NCBI RefSeq assembly: GCF_934230905.1
Contig: NZ_CAKQFJ010000008.1
Location: 21,909 to 85,908, forward strand
DNA: 64,000 nucleotides
Direction: 5' to 3'
From: an uncultured Veillonella sp.
GTDB taxonomy: Bacteria; Bacillota; Negativicutes; Veillonellales; Veillonellaceae
The notes beneath the pieces are model-generated. The model was not told the DNA's origin, did no database searches, and saw nothing but the letters and a program-made list of their open reading frames with translations. How positions within the stretch are numbered: position 1 is the stretch's first letter; the number at the start of each line of letters is the position of its first letter. The position numbers and the translations under genes were made by a program. Of the stretch, positions 56,990 through 64,000 are shown piece after piece.

Positions 56990-58555
56990 ATGAAAAAGAA
57001 ACAATTACCATTAATGATTATGACAACATTATTGTTAGGAATTCATAGCTTTGGAACTGTTGAGGCAGCTCAGTCAGTAGGTAAATCGGGAGCAAAACCT
57101 GTTGTATCTAAATCAACAACAGGGGGTTATGGAAAAACATCTGTGAAAGCTGTGCGAGGAACAGTGGGTAAATCTACATTTAAACCGCTTGTTACAAAAC
57201 CAGCGCCTAAGATGACAACATCTACAACTATGAAATCTAAGGTGATTACATCATCAAGTGTAAAACCTAAGGTTACGTCTGTTGTGCGTGATAAACCAAA
57301 GGTTGCGATTACTACTGCTGTAAAACCTAAGATTGCGACTTCCGCTGCGACGTCTCGTGCAACTGCTGCTGTGGTGACGAAGAATCAAGTTGATCAAGCA
57401 CCAATGCGTGTACGTGTAGAAAATACACCGGATGTACGTGTTTTATTAGGAAGTCGTCGTCAAGATGCTTCTATAGCAGGTGCGAATGGTATAACGGTTC
57501 TCAATAGTAATAATGGTAAGGTTGGCAGTCATAAGATTGTTTCCGTTGGTGTTCGTGGCAATAAAATTTCTGTTAATGGCAAAGCTATTGACTCTATTGT
57601 TACATTAAAACCAACGAGTGGTGATATTTTTACCTTTGAGGGTAAATCTTATCGTGGAGTTCTTACGTTACGTGCTAATAATGGAGCTATGATGGTCATC
57701 AATGCAGTTCCATTAGAATCTTATTTATATGGTGTTGTTCCACAAGAAGCAATTCCTTCTTGGCCTGCTGCAGCTTTAGAAGCACAAGCTGTAGCGGCTC
57801 GTACGTATGCACTGCATACGATGGAACAAAATAAAAATCAGCCTTATGATGTGAGTACGTCTACAGATCATCAAGTATATGGTGGTGTAAGTGGTGAAAC
57901 TCAGAGTACCACAGCTGCAGTTAATCATACAAAAGGCATTGTTATGTTGTATAATAATCGACCAATTAATGCTTTATTCCATTCTGATGGAGGAGGTTAT
58001 ACTGAAGATAGCGTTAATGTATGGGGAAGTGATATACCGTATTTAAAAGGTGTTAAGGATTATACTAATAGTAATTCTAGTGCATCTAATTGGACTGTGT
58101 CTACTAGTCGGAGTGCTTTAGAAGGAAAGTTAAATGCGGCTAGTAAGGGGGTTGGTCAGTTAAAAAGTATCCAATTAACACCTTTAGGCAACCCAGGTAA
58201 AGCCACATCTGATAGGGGCGTGTCTGGGCGTATTAAATCTGCAACCTTTGTGGGGACGGCTGGTAAAGTTACTGTCAGTGGTGATGATTTGCGAGGAATG
58301 TTAGGCTTAAAATCAACATTATTTGATTTTTATGTGAACCAGAATCCAACGAGTTCCATAGGTAAGTCGTATCATACTTTTACAGGTAAGAATGATACAG
58401 TGTACATTAAAGGTCATGGTTGGGGCCATGGCCTTGGTATGTCGCAGTGGGGGGCTGCCGAAATGGCAAAGAGAGCTGGTGCAGGAGATACTAATTATTA
58501 TCAAACAATTTTAAGACATTATTATAGTGGTATTACATTGAAAAAAATGTATTAA
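56990..58555 (+). CDS. SpoIID/LytB-domain exported protein
   Basis: The 521-residue protein has a signal peptide (ending VEAA at about 26) and a long Lys/Thr/Ser-rich linker (about 27-130). The SpoIID domain follows (about 225-515): AVPLESYLYGVVPQEAIPSWPAAALEAQAVAARTYA and GHGWGHGLGMSQWGAAEMA. SpoIID of sporulating Firmicutes is a lytic transglycosylase that cuts peptidoglycan stripped of its stem peptides; its catalytic glutamate lies in the first motif (QEA). Veillonella is not known to sporulate, so a vegetative cell-wall role is likely. It sits between ruvB and queA. Confidence 0.9.
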   Translation: MKKKQLPLMIMTTLLLGIHSFGTVEAAQSVGKSGAKPVVSKSTTGGYGKTSVKAVRGTVGKSTFKPLVTKPAPKMTTSTTMKSKVITSSSVKPKVTSVVRDKPKVAITTAVKPKIATSAATSRATAAVVTKNQVDQAPMRVRVENTPDVRVLLGSRRQDASIAGANGITVLNSNNGKVGSHKIVSVGVRGNKISVNGKAIDSIVTLKPTSGDIFTFEGKSYRGVLTLRANNGAMMVINAVPLESYLYGVVPQEAIPSWPAAALEAQAVAARTYALHTMEQNKNQPYDVSTSTDHQVYGGVSGETQSTTAAVNHTKGIVMLYNNRPINALFHSDGGGYTEDSVNVWGSDIPYLKGVKDYTNSNSSASNWTVSTSRSALEGKLNAASKGVGQLKSIQLTPLGNPGKATSDRGVSGRIKSATFVGTAGKVTVSGDDLRGMLGLKSTLFDFYVNQNPTSSIGKSYHTFTGKNDTVYIKGHGWGHGLGMSQWGAAEMAKRAGAGDTNYYQTILRHYYSGITLKKMY

Positions 58556-58563
58556 GGATTAAA

Positions 58564-59589
58564 ATGAAAGTTACAGATTTTGATTATGATTTACCAGAGG
58601 AGCTTATTGCTCAACATCCTGTAGAGCCTCGCGATACATCGCGCTTGCTTATATTGGATAAAATAACTGGTGAATATACACATAAAGCACATTTTTATGA
58701 TTTACTAGATGAATTGCAAGAGGGAGACGTCCTTGTATTTAATAATACAAAGGTTATTCCGGCTCGATTATATGGCCAACGAGAGGGATCCGGTGGTAAG
58801 GTTGAGGTTTTACTACTTACACCATGTGGAGAAAATCGATGGGAGTGTTTAGTTAAACCTGGCAAGAAATGCCCGATAGGACAGGTTATCGTTTTTGATG
58901 ACCGCTTACAAGCAACTGTTATAGATAAAACTGATTTTGGAGGGCGTATTGTTGAGTTCACATGTAATGGTGTATTTGATGATATTATTCAAGAAATTGG
59001 TGAAATGCCATTACCTCCTTATATTCATGAAAAACTTGAAGATAAGGACCGTTATCAAACTGTGTATGCAAAAGAAAAAGGGTCTGCTGCAGCACCAACA
59101 GCGGGACTACACTTTACACCGGAATTATTGGAGAATATTAAAGCTAAGGGTGTAGAGCTTGAGTTTGTTACACTTCATGTTGGGTTAGGTACGTTTAGAC
59201 CTGTATCTGTAGAATCCATAGAAGACCATGATATGCATAGTGAATTTTATAGTGTATCTGAAGACACGGCACGTCGTATTAATGAAGCAAAAGCAAAGGG
59301 AAAACGAATTATTGCAGTAGGTACTACATCTATTCGTACTTTGGAATCTGCTTCTACGGATGATGGGGTATTACATGCGACTAGTGGATGGACAAAAATA
59401 TTTATCTATCCAGGTTATCAATTTAAAATGGTAGATGCGTTAGTAACAAATTTCCATTTGCCACAATCTACACTTTTGATGCTTATTAGTGCGTTAGCAG
59501 GTCGTGAACATTGTTTAGCAGCTTATAAAGCGGCGGTAAAAGAACGGTATCGATTCTTTAGTTTTGGCGATGCTATGTTTATACGTTAG
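58564..59589 (+). CDS. queA: tRNA preQ1 ribosyltransferase-isomerase QueA
   Basis: QueA transfers and isomerises the ribosyl part of S-adenosylmethionine to preQ1-modified tRNA, giving epoxyqueuosine. The 341 residues start VTDFDYDLPEELIAQHP and include RDTSRLL, GSAAAPTAGLHFTPELL and LHVGLGTFRPV, all standard. The gene lies directly before tgt, as in many bacteria. No preQ1 riboswitch is present in front of it. AAGGA precedes the ATG, eight bases after the SpoIID gene. Confidence 0.97.
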   Translation: MKVTDFDYDLPEELIAQHPVEPRDTSRLLILDKITGEYTHKAHFYDLLDELQEGDVLVFNNTKVIPARLYGQREGSGGKVEVLLLTPCGENRWECLVKPGKKCPIGQVIVFDDRLQATVIDKTDFGGRIVEFTCNGVFDDIIQEIGEMPLPPYIHEKLEDKDRYQTVYAKEKGSAAAPTAGLHFTPELLENIKAKGVELEFVTLHVGLGTFRPVSVESIEDHDMHSEFYSVSEDTARRINEAKAKGKRIIAVGTTSIRTLESASTDDGVLHATSGWTKIFIYPGYQFKMVDALVTNFHLPQSTLLMLISALAGREHCLAAYKAAVKERYRFFSFGDAMFIR

Positions 59590-59597
59590 GAGTTTCT

Positions 59598-60713
59598 ATG
59601 CCGAGTATTACATATGAATTACAGAAAACTTGTCCGCATACGGGTGCCCGTGCCGGTTTATTACATACGCCGCATGGCACGTATGAAACACCTATGTTTA
59701 TGCCTGTTGGTACACAGGCGACAGTAAAAACGATGACGCCAGAAGAGCTAAAGGCAATCGGGTCGCAAGTGATTTTAAGTAATACCTATCATTTGTTCCT
59801 AAGACCTGGCCCTGAGCTCGTAGAAGAAGCTGGTGGCCTTCATAAATTTATGAATTGGGATCAAGCAATCCTTACGGATAGCGGTGGTTTCCAAGTATTC
59901 AGCTTAGGCGATATGCGTAAGATTACCGAAGAAGGGGTAACATTTAGATCGCATATAGATGGTTCTAAACAATTTCTTTCCCCAGAGGTAGCCACAAAAG
60001 TACAGGAACAACTTGGCTCTGATATTGCGATGGCTTTTGATGAATGTATTCCTTATCCAGCAGAACATGATTATGCAAAACGTTCTACGGCACGTACTAC
60101 GCGTTGGGCTCATCGATGCCAAGAGGCACGTCATGCTCATAACAGACAAGGTATGTTTGGTATTGTACAAGGTGGCATGTATAAAGATTTGCGCAAACAA
60201 AGTGCAGCAGAATTAGTTGCGATGGACTTTGAAGGGTATAGTATTGGTGGCTTATCTGTTGGAGAACCACATGATCTGATGAACGAAATCCTCGAATATA
60301 CAACACCTTTGTTGCCAACCAATAAAGCTCGTTATTTGATGGGCGTCGGTACAGCTGATTGTTTGGTAGAAGGTGTAGCCCGCGGCATTGATATGTTTGA
60401 CTGCGTATATCCTACACGGGTTGCTAGAAATGGCATGGCCATGACATGGCATGGGAGACTGAATATTCGAAATGCTCAATATGCTCATGATTGGGGCCCT
60501 CTTGAAGAAGGTTGTCAATGCTATACGTGTAAAAATTATTCTCGTGCTTACTTACGGCATTTATATAAGGCTGAAGAAATCCTAGCATTGAGACTTGTTA
60601 CATATCATAATTTATATTTTTTATTAGAGTTTATGCGTCAGATGCGTAAAGCTATTCTGAAGGATCGATTCCCTCAATTTAGAATGCAATTTTGGGATAA
60701 TTTTAATAAATAA
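59598..60713 (+). CDS. tgt: tRNA-guanine transglycosylase
   Basis: Tgt swaps guanine 34 for preQ1 in tRNAs with GUN anticodons. The 371 residues show MPVGTQATVK, the catalytic nucleophile region VYPTRVARNG, the DSGGFQVFSLG loop, and the zinc site CQCYTCKNYSRAYLRH, with cysteines and histidine all present. QueA acts after Tgt, so the pair covers two successive steps of queuosine synthesis. AGGAG precedes the ATG. About 100 AT-rich bases without a clear terminator separate it from yajC. Confidence 0.97.
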   Translation: MPSITYELQKTCPHTGARAGLLHTPHGTYETPMFMPVGTQATVKTMTPEELKAIGSQVILSNTYHLFLRPGPELVEEAGGLHKFMNWDQAILTDSGGFQVFSLGDMRKITEEGVTFRSHIDGSKQFLSPEVATKVQEQLGSDIAMAFDECIPYPAEHDYAKRSTARTTRWAHRCQEARHAHNRQGMFGIVQGGMYKDLRKQSAAELVAMDFEGYSIGGLSVGEPHDLMNEILEYTTPLLPTNKARYLMGVGTADCLVEGVARGIDMFDCVYPTRVARNGMAMTWHGRLNIRNAQYAHDWGPLEEGCQCYTCKNYSRAYLRHLYKAEEILALRLVTYHNLYFLLEFMRQMRKAILKDRFPQFRMQFWDNFNK

Positions 60714-60813
60714 TTAGGTATACCTGTAATAAATAATATAAAAAACTAGTCAAATTCATTTTGAATAGATATACTTATAAAGATAAGATGAATTTTAGTG
60801 AGGAGGATTACCG

Positions 60814-61104
60814 ATGGGTGATATCGAACAAATTTTACAAACTAGTTGGCCGATTCTTTTGATGGTTGTAATTTTTTATTTCTTGTTGTGGCGTCCACAA
60901 AAGAAACAACAAAAAGAACGTGCTAGTCTTCTAGGTAGCTTGAAAAAAGGCCAAAAAATTGTAACCGTTGGTGGAATTTATGGCGAAATCATTGAACTTG
61001 ATGATGAAAAAGTTAAGGTACAAGTAGCAGAAAAAGTAGAAATGACATTTGCTCGTACTGCTATTGCATCTGTAGTTTCTAAAAAAAATAAGGAAACTAA
61101 GTAA
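60814..61104 (+). CDS. yajC: Preprotein translocase subunit YajC
   Basis: YajC is a small Sec accessory protein. The 96 residues include one transmembrane helix (about 10-28, ILLMVVIFYFLLWRPQKKQQKER) and a soluble domain with LKKGQKIVTVGGIYGEI. GAGGAGG before the ATG is a strong ribosome site. The gene normally precedes secD and secF; here a folate gene stands between them, overlapping yajC by one base. Confidence 0.95.
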   Translation: MGDIEQILQTSWPILLMVVIFYFLLWRPQKKQQKERASLLGSLKKGQKIVTVGGIYGEIIELDDEKVKVQVAEKVEMTFARTAIASVVSKKNKETK

Positions 61105-61670
61105 TGTTAACAAAAGAAGCAGTGCGCCAGGCGTGCAAGTCTCAGCGCGCTGCTTTATCTATTGCAGATTGTGAATCTTGGGCACCTAAGTTGTGTCATG
61201 AGATTCTTCAATTACCTCAGTATAAACAGGCACAATCGATTATGGCTTATTTAGCGATGCATAAAGAAGCCAATTTGGATGATGTTATAGAACATGCTTT
61301 ACAGGATGGTAAACGCGTTTATGTACCTGTTTGTATCGATAAGACTACGATGATTGCTGTACGACTTCATAATCTTCAAGATGTAGTCCATGGCGTTCTA
61401 AATATCCGTGTTCCAAAGGAGCCCTATGAAATCATAAACCCAAAAGATATTGATTTTGTGCTAGTGCCTGGTGCTGGATTTGATCGACACGGTGGTCGTA
61501 TGGGAATGGGAAATGGTTATTATGATCGTTTTCTTAAGGCCCTTTCACCATTGAACTATATTGGTGTCGCATGGGAAGCGCAAATTATGAAAAATCCAAT
61601 TCCAATGGAACGTTATGATCAACGTATGCCTGCTATTGTTACAGAGCAGGGGGTAATTCATGTTATTTAG
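61104..61670 (+). CDS. 5-formyltetrahydrofolate cyclo-ligase
   Basis: The enzyme (MTHFS; YgfA/FthC family) uses ATP to convert 5-formyl-THF to 5,10-methenyl-THF. The 188 residues contain YLAMHKEANLD, DFVLVPGAGFDRHGGRMGMGNGYYDRFL (the family signature) and the C-terminal DQRMPAIVTEQGV. The start overlaps the yajC stop, and 15 bases separate it from secD. The gene's presence within the Sec accessory cluster seems to be linkage without functional connection. Confidence 0.94.
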   Translation: MLTKEAVRQACKSQRAALSIADCESWAPKLCHEILQLPQYKQAQSIMAYLAMHKEANLDDVIEHALQDGKRVYVPVCIDKTTMIAVRLHNLQDVVHGVLNIRVPKEPYEIINPKDIDFVLVPGAGFDRHGGRMGMGNGYYDRFLKALSPLNYIGVAWEAQIMKNPIPMERYDQRMPAIVTEQGVIHVI

Positions 61671-61685
61671 AAGGGAGCAACGATT

Positions 61686-62960
61686 TTGAAAGGTAAGGCT
61701 ATAGTTAAATTCTTAGTCGTTATTGCCGCTATTATTGGTTGTTTTGCGTATTTTATTGGACCATTAGCCGGTTCATTAAAGCAAGGCCTTGATTTACAAG
61801 GTGGTACGCATATTGTGCTAGAAGCAGAGGATACTGAGCATGGTACAGCTGATAATGATGCGGTAGAACGAGCAAAACAAATTCTCGAACGACGCATTAA
61901 TGAAATGGGTCTGTCTGAGCCTATTGTACAACGGGAAGGGGCAAAACGTATTATCATTGAGTTACCAGGTGTCAAAGATCCTGATGAAGCAATTAAACGT
62001 ATCGGTAAAACAGCGGTCCTTGAATTTAAAAATGAAAAAGGCGAAACTGTTATGACCGGTGATGACCTAAAAGATGCAAAAGAGGAAATGGGTCAAAATA
62101 AACAACCTTTAGTTGCTATCGAACTTAGTGATGAGGGGGCAAAGAAATTTGCTGATTTAACATCTAAAAATATTGGTCGTCATATTTCCATTACTCTCGA
62201 TGGTGATGTATTAACCAACCCTGTAGTACAACAAGCTATTACTGGTGGTAAGGCTACTATTTCTGGTAGTAAGTCCTTAGATGAAGCAAAAGATTTAGCA
62301 ATTTTATTGCGTTCTGGTGCATTACCTGTAAAAATTAATGTCCTTGAAGTTCGTACTGTAGGTCCTTCTTTGGGGCAAGATTCAAAGGATAAATCCGTAG
62401 TAGCATTTGGCGCTGGTATTGCCATGATTATGGTATTCTTACTTTTGCTCTATCGTTTATCCGGCTTTGTTGCCAATGTAGCATTGCTTGTGTATGTTAT
62501 GTTATTACTTCTCGTGTTAGGTAAAGGTTTTAATGCAACTATGACCTTGCCGGGCATTGCGGGTATTATCTTGTCTATGGGTGTTGCGGTAGATGCGAAC
62601 ATCCTGATTTTCGAACGTTTTAAGGAAGAGGTTTTCTCTGGCAAATCCATGCGTGTTGCTATGGAGGCTGGTTTTAAACGGGCTCTTTCTACAATCACTG
62701 ATGCGAACGTATCTGTTATTATCACAGCTGGTATCTTGACGGTCTTAGGCTCTGGTCCGGTAAGGGGGTTTGCTATCAGCTTGGGCGTAGGTGTTGTTGT
62801 AAGTATGTTTACAGCGATTACTGTCAGCCATTTCTTGCTTCGCCTATTAATTGATTGTAATTTTACTAATCATCCATTCTGGTTTGGTGCTAATATTTCA
62901 CCAAGTAAAAGCTCTGATGATTTTGCACCAAAATCTTTGAAAGGAGGTAAGCGCAAATGA
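61686..62960 (+). CDS. secD: Protein translocase subunit SecD
   Basis: SecD with SecF uses the proton gradient to pull exported proteins through SecYEG. The 424 residues have an N-terminal helix (about 6-25) and an extracytoplasmic P1 head (GLDLQGGTHIVLEAE). Five C-terminal helices begin near residue 240, with GLPIAGIILSMGVAVDANILIFER-like LPGIAGIILSMGVAVDAN. The start is TTG with AAGGGAGC before it. It overlaps secF by four bases. Its clients would include the exported outer-envelope proteins encoded earlier. Confidence 0.96.
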   Translation: MKGKAIVKFLVVIAAIIGCFAYFIGPLAGSLKQGLDLQGGTHIVLEAEDTEHGTADNDAVERAKQILERRINEMGLSEPIVQREGAKRIIIELPGVKDPDEAIKRIGKTAVLEFKNEKGETVMTGDDLKDAKEEMGQNKQPLVAIELSDEGAKKFADLTSKNIGRHISITLDGDVLTNPVVQQAITGGKATISGSKSLDEAKDLAILLRSGALPVKINVLEVRTVGPSLGQDSKDKSVVAFGAGIAMIMVFLLLLYRLSGFVANVALLVYVMLLLLVLGKGFNATMTLPGIAGIILSMGVAVDANILIFERFKEEVFSGKSMRVAMEAGFKRALSTITDANVSVIITAGILTVLGSGPVRGFAISLGVGVVVSMFTAITVSHFLLRLLIDCNFTNHPFWFGANISPSKSSDDFAPKSLKGGKRK

Positions 62961-63847
62961 GTTTCAACGTAATTAGACATCATCGTTGGTGGTTTGTGAT
63001 TTCCTCCATTCTAGTAATCATTAGTTTGATTTCTATTTTTACAAAAGGCTTTAACTTTGGTATTGACTATACTGGTGGTACCATTGTAGAGGTTCAATTC
63101 ACTAAACCTGTAGAGGTTAGCCAAGTTCGTGATGTATTAAAAACATTCGACCTTGAAAATGCACAAATTCAATTGTCTGGTGATACCGCCGAAACAGCAG
63201 GGGAAGATGTTATGATTCGAACTCGTAACTTGGAACCAAGTGAAAGTGCGGCTGTAGTAGCGAAATTAAATAGCGATATTGGTGAAAATACTGTAAAGCG
63301 TATAGAAACAGTTGGTGCTGTTATTGGATCAGAAGTAACACAACATGCATTATTAAATCTTGTCATTGCTTTTGCTGTATTGGCACTTTATATTTCATAT
63401 CGATTTGAATATAGAATAGCTGTATCCGCATTGACTGCTATTTTTCATGATTTGATCATGGTATTAGGTGTATTTTCCTTCTTCCAATTAGAAATCGATG
63501 CATCTTTCTTGGCGGCCATCTTAACTGTAGTAGGTTATTCTATGAACGAATCTGTAGTTATCTTTGACCGTGTTCGTGAAAATGCTCATACTCATAAACG
63601 TACTGATACATTTGAAGATTTGGCGAATGCCTCTATTGCGCAAAGTATTCATCGTAGTATCTATACTTTAGCAACTGTAATGTTTGCTTGTGTATCTCTA
63701 TTTGTATTCGGTGGGGATACAACGAAAAACTTTGCTTTATGTATGATTATTGGTTTTGCTAGTGGTGCATACTCATCTATTTGCGTAGCTACGTCTTTAT
63801 GGGTTCTTTGGAAAAATAGAAATAAAAACGACATTCGTAATCAATAA
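62957..63847 (+). CDS. secF: Protein translocase subunit SecF
   Basis: The 296-residue partner of SecD has six transmembrane helices. The first is at about 13-30, followed by a small extracytoplasmic domain (NFGIDYTGGTIVEVQF). The conserved AAILTVVGYSMNESVVIFDRVREN lies in the membrane domain. The overlap ATGA with secD suggests coupled translation. A terminator follows, closing this unit. Confidence 0.97.
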   Translation: MSFNVIRHHRWWFVISSILVIISLISIFTKGFNFGIDYTGGTIVEVQFTKPVEVSQVRDVLKTFDLENAQIQLSGDTAETAGEDVMIRTRNLEPSESAAVVAKLNSDIGENTVKRIETVGAVIGSEVTQHALLNLVIAFAVLALYISYRFEYRIAVSALTAIFHDLIMVLGVFSFFQLEIDASFLAAILTVVGYSMNESVVIFDRVRENAHTHKRTDTFEDLANASIAQSIHRSIYTLATVMFACVSLFVFGGDTTKNFALCMIIGFASGAYSSICVATSLWVLWKNRNKNDIRNQ

Positions 63848-63867
63848 TTAATTATAAATATATGAAT

Positions 63868-63909
63868 AAAACCTCAATTACTAGTTAATGTGATTGAGGT
63901 TTTATTTAT
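63868..63909 (+). terminator. Rho-independent terminator after secF
   Basis: AAAACCTCAAT (63868-63878) pairs with ATTGAGGTTTT (63893-63903) around a 14-base loop, followed by ATTTATT. The remaining 90 bases to the window end are AT-rich, with nothing I can support. Confidence 0.8.
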
Positions 63910-64000
63910 TATCAAAAAAGTATGTTATTAAAAATATAAAAATACTGCATTCTGATTAAAATCTTAAAGTGTACAATAAGTGTAAATGAGTTAATAATGA

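Overview
The window reads as a chromosome segment of a Veillonella-like bacterium (class Negativicutes), a Firmicute with an outer membrane. This rests on a combination of genes. There is a full lipopolysaccharide (LPS) synthesis and export cluster. There are three tandem OmpM-type porins that tether the outer membrane through an SLH domain. The housekeeping gene order (rapZ-yvcK-whiA, ylxM-ffh-rpsP-khpA-ylqD-rimM-trmD, pyrK-pyrD with a PyrR-type attenuator) is Firmicute-like. Base composition is AT-leaning by eye and was not counted. The genus call is from recognition of proteins and gene order, not from a database search. I see no prophage, insertion sequence, CRISPR array, rRNA or tRNA.

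Layout. 1-14.5 kb: one tightly packed run on the + strand for LPS, lpxI (cut by the window edge)-lpxB-msbA-waaA-lpxK-kdsB-kdsA-kdsD-kdsC-lpxL-like-lptC-lptA-lptB-lptF, then a DUF3084 coiled-coil membrane protein and a terminator. These genes finish lipid A, make and attach KDO, flip the molecule and export it. 14.5-16.5 kb: a YqgF/RuvC-fold protein, a YitT-family membrane protein and signal peptidase I. 16.5-21.7 kb: three ompM paralogues, each with its own promoter and terminator. The second and third have long leaders sharing an identical 18-base motif. 21.7-28.7 kb: a HAD phosphatase, rapZ-yvcK-whiA, and a 969-residue exported protein with a very long Ala/Glu/Lys/Arg-rich helix. 28.7-37.2 kb: the pyrimidine operon pyrB-pyrC-carA-carB-pyrK-pyrD behind a PyrR-type attenuator. 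37.2-43.9 kb: single-gene units (LysR regulator, a small basic protein, YigZ/IMPACT, copper ATPase CopA, an ECF S component, an RclA-like flavoprotein). 44-48.1 kb: signal recognition particle and ribosome/tRNA maturation genes. 48.1-53.3 kb: an accessory membrane cassette inside the trmD operon. 53.4-63.9 kb: SPOUT methyltransferase, yebC, ruvCAB, a SpoIID-domain protein, queA-tgt, yajC, 5-formyl-THF cyclo-ligase, secD-secF and a terminator.

The most promising unexplained system is the cassette at 48,143-53,311. It holds two DUF4178 membrane proteins, a glutathionylspermidine-synthase-like ATP-grasp ligase, a DUF350 membrane protein and two paralogous membrane-anchored proteins. The last two end in nearly the same Gly/Ser/Arg-rich tail. 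The arrangement recalls the enterobacterial ygiB-ygiC and yjfL-yjfM-yjfC neighbourhoods. It suggests a membrane-located ligase that modifies small anchored proteins, but this is inference. The second item worth following is control of the ompM genes. Palindromes overlap the ompM1 promoter, and the ompM2 and ompM3 leaders share a conserved RNA element.

Many start codons were moved inward from the longest reading frame because a clear Shine-Dalgarno sequence sits before a later start. Each such choice is stated in its entry.
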